Below are positions 1 to 7,300 of a DNA stretch of 9,215 bases, in pieces. This DNA is from an uncultured Pseudomonadales bacterium (GTDB lineage: Bacteria > Pseudomonadota > Gammaproteobacteria > Pseudomonadales > Pseudohongiellaceae): NCBI GenBank assembly GCA_938082955.1, contig CALKDE010000410.1, positions 1 to 9,215 of the forward strand. Reading direction: 5' to 3'. Every line of letters starts with the position of its first letter. The first letter of the stretch is position 1. The position numbers and the translations under genes were made by a program. A model generated the notes under the pieces. That model was not told the DNA's origin and ran no database searches. It saw only the letters and a list, made by a program, of their open reading frames with translations.

Positions 1-483
1 CTCACCGATTCCCTCGGCCCAAGCCGATTTTCCGCGGATGAACACGGGCACATCGGCGCCCAATTTTACGCCGATCTCGCAGAGCTTGTCCGTGCTTAGA
101 TTTAGCCTCCAGAGCCGGTTTAAGGCCGCCAGGCAGGTAGCTGCGTTCGAGCTTCCTCCGCCCAGACCAGCTCCGCTTGGCAACCGTTTATTCAGGCTGA
201 TACTAGCTCCAAGCAGCGGATTGCCTGCTTCTAACCTTAGTAGCGCTGCAGCTTTGGTCACCAAGTTGTTGTCCAAAGGGGTGTCATTCTCTACGCCATC
301 GCTGAAGGATAGGTGCAGGCTGAGTATGCCGTTGTTACTCACCTCAAATGCCATCTGATCGCCGAAATCGAGCAGCTGGAACACCGTTTGTAACTCGTGA
401 TAGCCATCCTCACGACGCCCAAGGATATGCAGGAACAAGTTCAACTTGGCCGGTGCTAGGAATTGAGTGAATTGCTTAGTCAT
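1..483 (-). CDS. ispE: 4-diphosphocytidyl-2-C-methyl-D-erythritol kinase, N-terminal 161 residues (cut by window start)
   Basis: IspE phosphorylates the 2-hydroxyl of CDP-methylerythritol with ATP, a cytosolic step of the MEP (non-mevalonate) isoprenoid pathway. I translated this myself from the ATG at 483-481; the frame stays open to base 1, so the C-terminal part, usually another 120 residues or so, lies outside. The protein opens MTKQFTQFLAPAKLNLFLHI, with the Pro-Ala-Lys-Leu-Asn segment that carries the catalytic lysine of the family (Lys13 here). The GHMP-kinase ATP loop is at about residues 101-115 (LPSGAGLGGGSSNAA) and the second catalytic motif GADVPVF is at 142-148. The loop reads SGAG where many homologues have MGGG, a mild variation. 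It starts 8 bases after the lolB stop, so it is probably co-transcribed with lolB and lbcA. No strong Shine-Dalgarno sequence is visible, only a purine-rich GAAGAAT overlapping the end of lolB. The identification is firm. Confidence 0.95.
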   Translation of the reverse strand, partial: MTKQFTQFLAPAKLNLFLHILGRREDGYHELQTVFQLLDFGDQMAFEVSNNGILSLHLSFSDGVENDTPLDNNLVTKAAALLRLEAGNPLLGASISLNKRLPSGAGLGGGSSNAATCLAALNRLWRLNLSTDKLCEIGVKLGADVPVFIRGKSAWAEGIGE

Positions 484-491
484 CAGTTTAT

Positions 492-1139
492 TTATTCTTC
501 GGTTAGTTCGTCTGCTGTCCAGCTAAGCCTAAAAAAGCGCAGCCGAATACCGTTTCTTGGCCGTGTTAACACTACATCGCGAGGAAGGCTAATCGGTCCG
601 TATTGGCGCATGTCGCTCAAGTTGATGGTCCAGTCTGCCTGTTCAATAGTGGTGAGTTGGTTTAGTTCATTAAAGCTTAGCTGAAACTCCGAATCTGGCG
701 AGGGAAGACCCTTAATCCAATAATTCAGCTGAGACAGGGGAAGTTCATAGCCTAGCTGCCCCAAAATAAGTTCTTCTGGGCTACTTGCGCTTCTCGTCTC
801 ACCACTGTTTTCGAGAGTCACGTTGTCGGGGCTGCCGACAATTAACGTGCTGCCCACATTGAGTGTTCCCCACAGTCGTATGCGGTAGTCGACGTTCTGC
901 TGCAGCCAATTGATGCTTGGTGTATGGGATTCGTTGTCGTAGCGAACATTGACGCGGCCGCGCAACTCCCAGGAATCGAAATTTTGTAGTTGCTCACGTT
1001 GGTGTGCCCAGTCGCTGTTCTCCTTGGCGGGAGGGGGAACCGTGGTGCAGGCTAATACAAGAGTTGTCGCGAGCAGGAGCACAGCAACGGCTCGAACCTT
1101 TGCTTTTAGTGAATTGTTCTGCCCCAGTCGGCTCTTCAT
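492..1139 (-). CDS. lolB: Outer-membrane lipoprotein insertase LolB
   Basis: LolB is the outer-membrane receptor that accepts lipoproteins from periplasmic LolA and inserts them into the inner leaflet of the outer membrane. It is itself a lipoprotein. The 215-residue product is close to the usual 200-210. It has a basic N-terminus, a hydrophobic stretch at about 17-30 and a lipobox-like end, LVLAC, giving Cys31 as the lipidation site. Leu at -2 is less usual than Ala or Ser. The next residue is Thr, not Asp, consistent with outer-membrane sorting. Behind it is the LolB-like beta-rich domain with segments such as FDSWELRGRVNVRY and SINWLQQ. The start overlaps the lbcA stop in ATGA (1136-1139), which suggests translational coupling, and no good Shine-Dalgarno is seen. 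The position directly before ispE is the classical gammaproteobacterial lolB-ispE arrangement and supports the call independently of sequence. Confidence 0.93.
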   Translation of the reverse strand: MKSRLGQNNSLKAKVRAVAVLLLATTLVLACTTVPPPAKENSDWAHQREQLQNFDSWELRGRVNVRYDNESHTPSINWLQQNVDYRIRLWGTLNVGSTLIVGSPDNVTLENSGETRSASSPEELILGQLGYELPLSQLNYWIKGLPSPDSEFQLSFNELNQLTTIEQADWTINLSDMRQYGPISLPRDVVLTRPRNGIRLRFFRLSWTADELTEE

Positions 1140-2878
1140 TCTGCGACTTGCAGTCTTTCCATTGCCTCGGCTATGAGCGGGCTTTCAGGGTCTGTCTCGA
1201 GCGCATCTTGCCAAACTCCCATGGCTTCATCAAAACGTCCCAGTGCCCAAAGTACCTCGCCAAGGTGGGAGGCCACTTCATCATCGGGAAAGGCAGCGAA
1301 GGCGCGGCGCATCTGCACTAGGGCTTCTTCATAGCGGCCAACCTTATACAGAGCCCAGCCGAGACTGTCGATGATGGAGGGCTCGTCGGGAGAAATTGCG
1401 ATGGCGCGTTCTATTAACTCCAATGCCTCTTCATAGCGTGTTGTCTGATCGGCTAGCATATAGCCGAGGTGATTCAAGGCGCGGGAATCTTCGGGCTGCA
1501 TGCGAATAATCTGCATTAAATCGCGTTCCGATCCCTGTGGGTCGCTTTGTGAGTCGAAATAGAGGACGCGGGCAAAAAGTAGATCCATCTCATTCGGGAA
1601 TTTATTCAGAGCAGTATCAAGAAGCTGCTCTGCCGCATCGAAATACTCTTCCTGAATAAGGAGGGAAGACTCGATCGTTGTAAAGAGCACCTCGAGCCGA
1701 GGCTGTCCGCGAGAGAGCTGGCTTAGCCAGTCATGGGCATCACCGAGGCGCCCGCTTTGAATCGAGAGTCGCGTTGCCTGTTGTTGTGCCGAGAGAAAAT
1801 TATTCGTGCCGATACGCACTTGTCGAAAATGCTCAATCGATTTTTCTACATTATCCTGTTCCTGATAGATGAGTCCCAAGTTGTATTGACTCTCATCGGC
1901 GCGCTGATCAGCGTCAATCAACTTTATATAGGCAGCTATTGCACTATCGAAATTTTCTAGTTGTGTATCTATTAGCGCAATCGAGTAGAGCGTCTCCCAA
2001 TCTTGTGGGTTTTGTTCTACTAGAATCTGAAACTGCTCCTGAGCTTGGTCGTACTCTTCATTCTGAATGAGCAGGCGCGCGTAGTTGAGACGAAGCGCTT
2101 TGTCCGTTTTGAATCTTGCGACGCCGCTGCGCATGACGCGCATTGATTGCGCAGGCCTTTCCATGTTCTGTAGGATCTGCGACTGGAGCATGACTATGTT
2201 TGGTGTGAGGTCCGTGTTGTCCTTTAACTGTTCCACCTCAGTGAGAGCCTCTTCGAAATCTCCATTCTGTGCTAGCAGCTGCACCAGCGTTAGATGGATG
2301 GAGGTCTGATTGTTGAATTCACCTTTTAGGCGGCGCAGGTTTTCTATCAGCACTGATCTAAGCTGGGGATTGAGGCGGCCGGTACGAGAGGATAGGACTG
2401 CGAAATCCATATCGCCACCCAGTTCCAGCACCCTCGACATATGGGAGATAGCTTGCTCGAAGGCGCCGCTCTCTAGGAACTGAATGCTAAGTAGTAGTTG
2501 TGGTTGTGGGTTTGTCGGCTCGAGCTGAGCCCACAGCATACCGAGCTGCAATAAGGCATTGATGTCGCTATTGACCGAGGCGAACTGAATGGCACGCTGG
2601 ATTATGGTGATATCTCGAGTGGACATAGCTAGATCGAAATAGCTATCACCAGCCTCGGCGACTTGGCCGCGTTGGGCGCTTAGTTCGCTGACGATGGCCT
2701 CATACAGCTGATCTTCTGTAAAGCTGCCGTACTCAATTTCGGGTGCGGGTTCCTCGAGAACCAGTGTGGGCATGGCTCTAGCAGGGGTTTCGGTGGTCTG
2801 GATTGCTGGCACTGAGGCGGCACATCCGGCAAGGCTGATACAGGCTAGAGAGATGACTAAGTTGTTGATATTTTTCAT
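1136..2878 (-). CDS. lbcA: TPR-repeat outer-membrane lipoprotein, LbcA-like (CtpA protease partner)
   Basis: A 580-residue lipoprotein made almost wholly of tetratricopeptide-like helical pairs. The N-terminus is a type II signal peptide ending LAGC, with Cys19 lipidated. Ala follows the cysteine, so outer-membrane delivery is expected. A Pro/Glu-rich linker (about 27-50) leads to degenerate helical repeats from about 55. The clearest TPRs are at the C-terminus: about 466-499 (LGYMLADQ, RYEEALELIERAI), 500-533 (IIDSLGWALYKVGRYEEAL) and 535-567 (HLGEVLWALGRFDEAM). In P. aeruginosa the protein at this locus, LbcA (PA4667), is the outer-membrane adaptor of the periplasmic protease CtpA, which degrades peptidoglycan cross-link hydrolases. 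Length, lipobox, TPR content and position next to lolB and opposite hemA all agree, but the partnership in this organism is inferred. It overlaps lolB by 4 bases downstream and heads the operon. No Shine-Dalgarno is evident before the ATG. Confidence 0.85.
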   Translation of the reverse strand: MKNINNLVISLACISLAGCAASVPAIQTTETPARAMPTLVLEEPAPEIEYGSFTEDQLYEAIVSELSAQRGQVAEAGDSYFDLAMSTRDITIIQRAIQFASVNSDINALLQLGMLWAQLEPTNPQPQLLLSIQFLESGAFEQAISHMSRVLELGGDMDFAVLSSRTGRLNPQLRSVLIENLRRLKGEFNNQTSIHLTLVQLLAQNGDFEEALTEVEQLKDNTDLTPNIVMLQSQILQNMERPAQSMRVMRSGVARFKTDKALRLNYARLLIQNEEYDQAQEQFQILVEQNPQDWETLYSIALIDTQLENFDSAIAAYIKLIDADQRADESQYNLGLIYQEQDNVEKSIEHFRQVRIGTNNFLSAQQQATRLSIQSGRLGDAHDWLSQLSRGQPRLEVLFTTIESSLLIQEEYFDAAEQLLDTALNKFPNEMDLLFARVLYFDSQSDPQGSERDLMQIIRMQPEDSRALNHLGYMLADQTTRYEEALELIERAIAISPDEPSIIDSLGWALYKVGRYEEALVQMRRAFAAFPDDEVASHLGEVLWALGRFDEAMGVWQDALETDPESPLIAEAMERLQVAE

Positions 2879-3116
2879 ATTTTACAGTTTTGGCCCTGAA
2901 AGACGGCATGTTTGCTAAGGCCCGCATTATAACAGCTACTCTCGCTAGCTTGGGAGCAGAATTGCTTAGAGGCATCCTGTTTTTATCCAGATCGAGTAAT
3001 CAGTCTCTAATGGGAACTGGAGTGGATATTTAGTAACATAGCGACCCTTTTACAGTGGCAAATTAATCTGCGGCGATTGTCGCGATTTTACCACGATCCG
3101 CTTGAACGGTTAATTC
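2879..3116. other. Divergent intergenic region between lbcA and hemA
   Basis: These 238 bases separate two operons pointing away from each other and must hold the start signals for both. The lbcA side has the extended -10 described separately. On the hemA side I could not find a well-spaced -35/-10 pair. A TTTACA at 3049-3054 has no good -10 behind it, TAACAT at 3034-3039 matches 4 of 6 -10 positions without a clear -35, and TATAAC at 2928-2933 overlaps the lbcA -10 on the opposite strand. A small perfect hairpin (GCGA, TTG, TCGC) sits at 3073-3083 in the expected hemA leader; it is too short to be called a terminator. No convincing coding region is present. Confidence 0.6.
2926..2934 (-). 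promoter_or_regulatory. Extended -10 promoter element for lbcA-lolB-ispE
   Basis: Read on the minus strand this is TGTTATAAT, a perfect extended -10 (TGn followed by the TATAAT consensus), ending 47 bases before the lbcA ATG. I see no convincing -35 hexamer at 16-18 bases, which is typical of extended -10 promoters. Initiation about 7 bases downstream would give a leader of roughly 40 bases. The match is seen in the sequence; the use as a promoter is inferred from its place in the only gap upstream of the operon. Confidence 0.6.
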
Positions 3117-4466
3117 ATGGCATTGGTACTAGTAGGTATAAACCACAGCACGGCGAATATCGAAATGCGCGAGAAGGTGGCTTTCCCGCCAGAGATCGTG
3201 GAGTCAGCTCTTGCCGAAATTTATGCCTTGCCGCCGATTCGAGAAGTAGTGATCGTCTCTACCTGCAATCGTACAGAGATCTATTTGGATTTTGTCGAAT
3301 CAGACTCTGCGGTGCCCGCCGGCGATGAGCTTGCTCAGAAGCGTCAATTAGTAGATCGACAAGAAGAAGTCGTGGCTTGGTTGTCGACGTTTCATGATCT
3401 ACAGGCGGGTGAGCTAGAACAGTGCAGCTACTCCTATGCGGGTGAAGATGTAGTTCGGCACCTAATGAAGGTCTCCTGTGGGTTAGATTCCATGGTGTTG
3501 GGTGAGCCGCAGATATTAGGTCAAATCAAATCGGCTTATGCTGTGTCAAAAGATCAGGAAGTTGTTGCGCAGTCCCTGGGTCGCGCATTTGAGGAAGCAT
3601 TCTCGATTGCCAAGCAGGTGCGCACCGATACAGCCATCGGTGAAAACCCGGTTTCTGTTGCCTATGCGGCGGTGACACTGGCGGAACGCATCTTCTCAGA
3701 TTTGCCTAGCCTCAATGTTCTTCTTATCGGTGCCGGTCGCACTATCGAGTTAGTTGTTAAGCATCTCGTGGACAAGGGGGTGAGTGAGATAGTGGTTGCG
3801 AACAGAACGCTAGACAATGCCTTGGAGATTGCTAATCGCTTCGATGCGCACGGCGTATTACTCTCCGACATACCCGAGCAGTTGATCAAGGCAGATATCG
3901 TTGTTTCATCGACGAACAGCCAACTACCTTTGTTAGGTAAGGGCGCAGTCGAGCGCGCACTGAAACAGCGCAAGCATAAACCGATGTTATTGGTAGATCT
4001 CGCCGTCCCGCGCGATATCGAAGCGCAGGTATCAGAAATCGCCGATGCCTATCTATATAGTATCGATGACATCAGTGCAGTAATCGATGACGGCGTGAAG
4101 AGTCGGGCGGATGCCGCGAAGCAGGCCGAATTCATTATCGAGCGCGGCGTGGAAGATTATCGCAAGGCGTTACGATCATTAAATGCGGTAAGCACGCTGC
4201 GCGCATTGCGCAATAAGGCCGACGCAATTCGCGAGAAGGAATTAGAGCGCGCGTTGAAGATGCTAGACAAGGGTGAGTCAGCAGAAGCTGTTCTTAGCAG
4301 CCTGGCTAGATCGCTTACGCAGAAACTTGTGCATTCGCCTAGCGTGCAGATGAAAAAAGCGAGTGCGGCAGGTCGCGATGAGCTATTGGAATTAACAGCG
4401 GAGCTCTTTGAGCTAAGCTCAGAATCTGAACCGAAGGCCGGTGAAGAAACGGATAAAAAGAAGTAG
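3117..4466 (+). CDS. hemA: Glutamyl-tRNA reductase
   Basis: HemA reduces Glu-tRNA(Glu) with NADPH to glutamate-1-semialdehyde, the first committed step of tetrapyrrole (haem) synthesis by the C5 pathway. The start MALVLVGINHSTANIEMREK aligns with the family N-terminus. The catalytic cysteine is Cys50 in STCNRTE. The substrate-domain signature CGLDSMVLGEPQILGQ is at 121-136, the Rossmann NADPH loop LLIGAGRTIELV at 202-213, and VDLAVPRD at 293-300. A C-terminal dimerisation helix region follows. At 449 residues it exceeds the E. coli enzyme (418) because of about 16 extra residues around 62-85 and a charged Lys/Glu-rich tail of about 15. The position matching the haem-linked Cys170 of enterobacterial HemA is Val186 here. 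No good Shine-Dalgarno precedes the ATG. prfA starts 2 bases after the stop, the usual hemA-prfA pairing. Confidence 0.97.
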   Translation: MALVLVGINHSTANIEMREKVAFPPEIVESALAEIYALPPIREVVIVSTCNRTEIYLDFVESDSAVPAGDELAQKRQLVDRQEEVVAWLSTFHDLQAGELEQCSYSYAGEDVVRHLMKVSCGLDSMVLGEPQILGQIKSAYAVSKDQEVVAQSLGRAFEEAFSIAKQVRTDTAIGENPVSVAYAAVTLAERIFSDLPSLNVLLIGAGRTIELVVKHLVDKGVSEIVVANRTLDNALEIANRFDAHGVLLSDIPEQLIKADIVVSSTNSQLPLLGKGAVERALKQRKHKPMLLVDLAVPRDIEAQVSEIADAYLYSIDDISAVIDDGVKSRADAAKQAEFIIERGVEDYRKALRSLNAVSTLRALRNKADAIREKELERALKMLDKGESAEAVLSSLARSLTQKLVHSPSVQMKKASAAGRDELLELTAELFELSSESEPKAGEETDKKK

Positions 4467-4468
4467 CT

Positions 4469-5557
4469 ATGAAAGACTCTATACGGAATAAATTAGACAA
4501 CCTAAAGGATCGCTTCGATGAGCTAGAGGCCTTGCTAAGCGATGCGGAGATAATCTCTGATCAGAATCGTTTTCGTGACTTGTCTAAAGAGTATGCTGAG
4601 ATCGAAGAGGTGGTGAAAAACTATGATCGCTTCGCTCAGGTAGCAGAAGAACTTGAACAGACGAAAGAGATGCAAAAGGATGCAGACCCAGATATTCGCG
4701 AGATGGCGGACGAAGAATTTCACAGCAACACGCAAGAGTTGCAGAAGTTAGAGCTGAACCTACAGACCCTGCTGCTGCCGAAGGATAGCAAAGACAGACT
4801 CAACGTATTCATAGAGATCCGTGCGGGTACAGGTGGTGACGAAGCGGCAATATTCTCAGGTGACCTGTTGCGCATGTATTCCCGCTACGCGGAACAGCAA
4901 GGCTGGAAGCTGGAAATCATCAGCGAGCGGCACGGTGAGCATGGCGGTTACAAAGAAGTCGTGACCCGTATTGAGGGTAAGAATGTCTTCGAGAAGCTTA
5001 AGTTTGAATCTGGGGCGCATCGCGTGCAGCGTGTTCCCGAGACCGAGACGCAGGGCCGCATTCATACCTCGGCCTGTACTGTCGCCATCATGCCGGAGAT
5101 GGATGAGATAGACGAGATCGAAGTCAACAAGGGCGATCTGCGTGTAGATACATTTCGCGCCAGTGGTGCAGGTGGACAGCATGTGAATAAGACTGACTCT
5201 GCAATTCGATTGACTCACCTACCGTCAGGCATAGTCGTCGAGTGTCAGGACGAGCGCTCGCAGCATAAGAACAAGGCGCGCGCGATGTCGCTGTTACAGG
5301 CAAAACTGATGGACGAGGCAACGCAGGCACAGCATCAGGAAGAGTCTGATAACAGGCGCAAGCTAGTGGGTAGCGGCGATCGCTCCGAAAAAATACGAAC
5401 CTACAATTACCCTCAGGGCCGTGTTACCGACCATCGCATCAAGTTGACGCTCTACAATTTGGCCGAGGTGATGTCCGGAGAGCTCGGCTGCGTGATTCAG
5501 CCGCTGATCAATGAGTATCAGGCAGACTTGCTGGCGGGCTTGGCTGATGACGAATAG
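4469..5557 (+). CDS. prfA: Peptide chain release factor 1
   Basis: RF1 recognises UAA and UAG in the ribosomal A site and triggers hydrolysis of peptidyl-tRNA. The 362-residue protein matches the usual length of about 360. The codon-recognition tripeptide is Pro190-Glu191-Thr192 (PxT, diagnostic of RF1 rather than the SPF of RF2), within VPETETQGRIHTSA. The catalytic GGQ is at 235-237 in SGAGGQHVNKTDSA, with Gln237 the expected methylation target of PrmC. The N-terminal roughly 110 residues form the helical domain 1, rich in Asp/Glu/Lys. The gene begins two bases after the hemA stop; the end of hemA supplies a weak purine-rich ribosome site (AAGAAG). It is followed 14 bases later by prmC, so enzyme and substrate are likely made from one transcript. 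No frameshift is present, as expected for RF1. Confidence 0.98.
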   Translation: MKDSIRNKLDNLKDRFDELEALLSDAEIISDQNRFRDLSKEYAEIEEVVKNYDRFAQVAEELEQTKEMQKDADPDIREMADEEFHSNTQELQKLELNLQTLLLPKDSKDRLNVFIEIRAGTGGDEAAIFSGDLLRMYSRYAEQQGWKLEIISERHGEHGGYKEVVTRIEGKNVFEKLKFESGAHRVQRVPETETQGRIHTSACTVAIMPEMDEIDEIEVNKGDLRVDTFRASGAGGQHVNKTDSAIRLTHLPSGIVVECQDERSQHKNKARAMSLLQAKLMDEATQAQHQEESDNRRKLVGSGDRSEKIRTYNYPQGRVTDHRIKLTLYNLAEVMSGELGCVIQPLINEYQADLLAGLADDE

Positions 5558-5571
5558 GCGCAGATCTTACG

Positions 5572-6411
5572 ATGGCAACTATTAAGCAAGCGCTAATGCA
5601 GGCCAACACACTTCAACAGGTTAGCGAAAGCTGGAAACTCGATGCCGAACTGCTTCTGGCTGAAGCTATCGGGCAATCCAGGGAATATTTATTTACTTGG
5701 CCAAACAAAGAGTTAACGCAGTCTCAGTTCGAAAAATTTGACACCTATTGTGGCAGGCGTCTGACTGGCGAACCCATCGCTTATATTCTCGGCAGGCAGG
5801 CGTTCTGGGATTTCGAGCTACTAGTAAACCCTGCGGTTCTTATTCCACGTCCGGAGACCGAGCTGTTGGTGGAAACAGCGCTAGAGCTACTCGATAAACC
5901 TGCTACTGCTGTTGTTCTCGATCTCGGTACCGGCAGTGGCGCTATTGCCTTAGCATTGGCTGCCAACAATAGACACTGGACGGTCACCGCTGTTGATAGC
6001 AGTGAGTCCGCTCTAGGGGTTGCCGCGGATAACGCAAAGTTGCTGCAGCTTTCGAATATTGAGTTTATACAGACATCGTGGTGTGATGGACTACCGGTTG
6101 CTCATTTCGATCTCATTGCGGCGAATCCTCCCTATGTGGAGGCGGGAGATAAGCACTTAAGTGAAGGCAGTCTGCCTTTCGAGCCGATCGCTGCTTTGGT
6201 TGCTAGAGAGAATGGCTTGGCGGATATTCGCGCGATCGCCGAGCAGAGTCGGCACTGTTTGAAGAAAAATTCATGGTTACTGATCGAACACGGGTTTCAG
6301 CAAAAGCAGGCAGTTGAAAAAACATTGGTCGATACCGGCTATGCGAATATCGAATGTGTAAAAGACCTAGCCAAGTTAGATAGATTGACGAAGGCGCAGT
6401 GGTTGCATTGA
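5572..6411 (+). CDS. prmC: Release factor glutamine N5-methyltransferase PrmC (HemK)
   Basis: PrmC transfers a methyl group from S-adenosylmethionine to the glutamine of the GGQ motif of RF1 and RF2, raising termination efficiency. The 279-residue protein has the family layout. A small helical N-terminal domain (about 1-75) is followed by the linker motif IPRPETE at 91-97, the SAM-binding motif VLDLGTGSGAIALALA at 115-130, an acidic ribose-binding residue in AVDSSESAL at 140-148, and the catalytic NPPYVE at 185-190, which contacts the substrate glutamine. The C-terminus, DLAKLDRLTKAQW, follows the family ending but lacks the usual Gly/Asn-rich turn. It lies directly after prfA, whose product it modifies; the old name hemK comes from proximity to hemA. 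The start is preceded only by a weak GGCGCAG. A run of seven T follows the stop, but I could not fold a convincing stem before it, so I do not call a terminator. Confidence 0.96.
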   Translation: MATIKQALMQANTLQQVSESWKLDAELLLAEAIGQSREYLFTWPNKELTQSQFEKFDTYCGRRLTGEPIAYILGRQAFWDFELLVNPAVLIPRPETELLVETALELLDKPATAVVLDLGTGSGAIALALAANNRHWTVTAVDSSESALGVAADNAKLLQLSNIEFIQTSWCDGLPVAHFDLIAANPPYVEAGDKHLSEGSLPFEPIAALVARENGLADIRAIAEQSRHCLKKNSWLLIEHGFQQKQAVEKTLVDTGYANIECVKDLAKLDRLTKAQWLH

Positions 6412-6456
6412 TTTTTTTCAAGGCATAGTTTTCTGAACAAATAAAAGCAGGCAGTA

Positions 6457-7200
6457 ATGAAAGACGAACAGCTACTTAGATACTCTCGCCAGATTATGTT
6501 GCCCCAGATGGACGTTGCTGGACAGCAGAAACTAATTGAGGCGACTGTGCTCATCGTCGGCATGGGCGGATTGGGCTGTCCCGCAGCTATGTATCTCGCC
6601 GCCGCAGGCGTCGGTCATCTTATCATCGCCGATGATGATGTGGTTGAGCTGACGAATCTGCAACGGCAGGTCGCTCACAGTCAATCTATGATCGGTGAGC
6701 CTAAGGTGGTATCGGCTCAACAAACCTTATTGGGTCTTAATCCGGATTTAAAAATCACGGCGCTGCAGAAGCGTCTCGACGGAGCGAATTTAAGCGAAGC
6801 GGTCAGCCAAGCCGACCTCGTCGTCGATGCCTGCGACAATTACACCACCCGATTCGCTATCAATTCCGCGTGCATCGAGCACGGCAAGCCCCTAGTCTCC
6901 GGTGCAGCCATTCGTATGGAGGGGCAGGTGGCTGTGTTCGACAGCAGGAGTCCAATTAGCCCCTGTTATCAATGCCTGTATTCGCAAGGAGGTGACGAGG
7001 ATACAAGCTGTTCCGAGAACGGTGTGATGGCGCCACTGGTAGGCATAATCGGCGCTGTACAGGCGATGGAGGCTATAAAGCTGCTCACCGGCATCGGCGA
7101 ATCGCTTACTGGCCGGCTACTCTTGCTCGACGCCAGCAGCCTGCAATGGCGTGAGATGCGACTCCCGCGCGATAGTAACTGCACGGCCTGTGGCTCTTAG
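6457..7200 (+). CDS. moeB: MoeB/ThiF/HesA-family E1-like adenylyltransferase, probably MoeB
   Basis: The product adenylates the C-terminal Gly-Gly of a small sulfur-carrier protein: MoaD if it is MoeB (molybdopterin synthesis), ThiS if it is ThiF. It is 247 residues long, as expected for either. The family RYSRQIMLPQM is at 8-18, the nucleotide-binding loop VGMGGLGCPAAMYLA at 34-48, and DDDVVELTNLQRQ at 59-71. The ATP/Mg segment DACDNYTTR is at 124-132. Two CxxC zinc pairs are at 170/173 (CYQC) and 242/245 (CTAC). A further conserved Cys185 lies in SCSENGVMAPLVG. I prefer MoeB because the end is MoeB-like (VMAPLVGIIGAVQAMEAIKLL) and moeB follows prmC in Pseudomonas. No other molybdopterin or thiamine gene is nearby, so the carrier is not settled. 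The start is preceded by AGCAGG at a reasonable spacing, the best ribosome site among the operon genes. It ends the operon. Confidence 0.85.
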   Translation: MKDEQLLRYSRQIMLPQMDVAGQQKLIEATVLIVGMGGLGCPAAMYLAAAGVGHLIIADDDVVELTNLQRQVAHSQSMIGEPKVVSAQQTLLGLNPDLKITALQKRLDGANLSEAVSQADLVVDACDNYTTRFAINSACIEHGKPLVSGAAIRMEGQVAVFDSRSPISPCYQCLYSQGGDEDTSCSENGVMAPLVGIIGAVQAMEAIKLLTGIGESLTGRLLLLDASSLQWREMRLPRDSNCTACGS

Positions 7201-7223
7201 CGGCGCAGTTACGCTCCCAAGTC

Positions 7224-7244
7224 CTAAGGACGGTAAATCCTTGG
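7224..7244 (+). terminator. Stem-loop downstream of moeB, possible weak terminator
   Basis: CTAAGGA at 7224-7230 and TCCTTGG at 7238-7244 can pair over 7 positions (one G-U) around a 7-base loop, 23 bases after the moeB stop. It lies where the hemA-prfA-prmC-moeB transcript should end. The downstream stretch TTGCTACTAAATT is only moderately T-rich, so a canonical intrinsic terminator is not established. Beyond it, up to the helicase promoter, I see nothing else. Confidence 0.3.
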
Positions 7245-7271
7245 TTGCTACTAAATTAGCTGGTACAAAGT

Positions 7272-7300
7272 TTGAAGTGTCTAGCGCATAGGGCTATGAT
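7272..7300 (+). promoter_or_regulatory. Sigma70-type promoter for the rhlB-like helicase gene
   Basis: TTGAAG (7272-7277, 4 of 6 to the -35 consensus) and TATGAT (7295-7300, 5 of 6 to the -10 consensus) are separated by exactly 17 bases. Initiation would be near 7307, giving a leader of about 80 bases before the helicase ATG. That leader holds a run of seven T (7338-7344) and no recognisable Shine-Dalgarno sequence. The motif is seen directly; its activity is inferred. Confidence 0.6.

Noticed and set aside
38..358. Plus-strand open frame of 106 codons
   Set aside because: Lies wholly antisense to ispE, which has intact family motifs; the product resembles nothing and looks like a shadow.
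2778..2975. Minus-strand frame of 65 codons across the lbcA start
   Set aside because: Overlaps the lbcA signal peptide in another frame and would begin upstream of the predicted promoter -10; not credible as a leader peptide.
3077..3328. Plus-strand frame of 83 codons overlapping the hemA start
   Set aside because: Out of frame with hemA, low-complexity Arg/Ser-rich product with no motif. HemA itself aligns from its ATG at 3117.
4856..5218. Minus-strand open frame of 120 codons
   Set aside because: Antisense to the conserved GGQ and codon-recognition regions of prfA, with no recognisable motif or ribosome site.
6385..6420. Possible terminator after prmC (T-run at 6412-6418)
   Set aside because: No stable GC-rich stem can be folded directly before the T-run, and moeB follows after 45 bases in the same direction.
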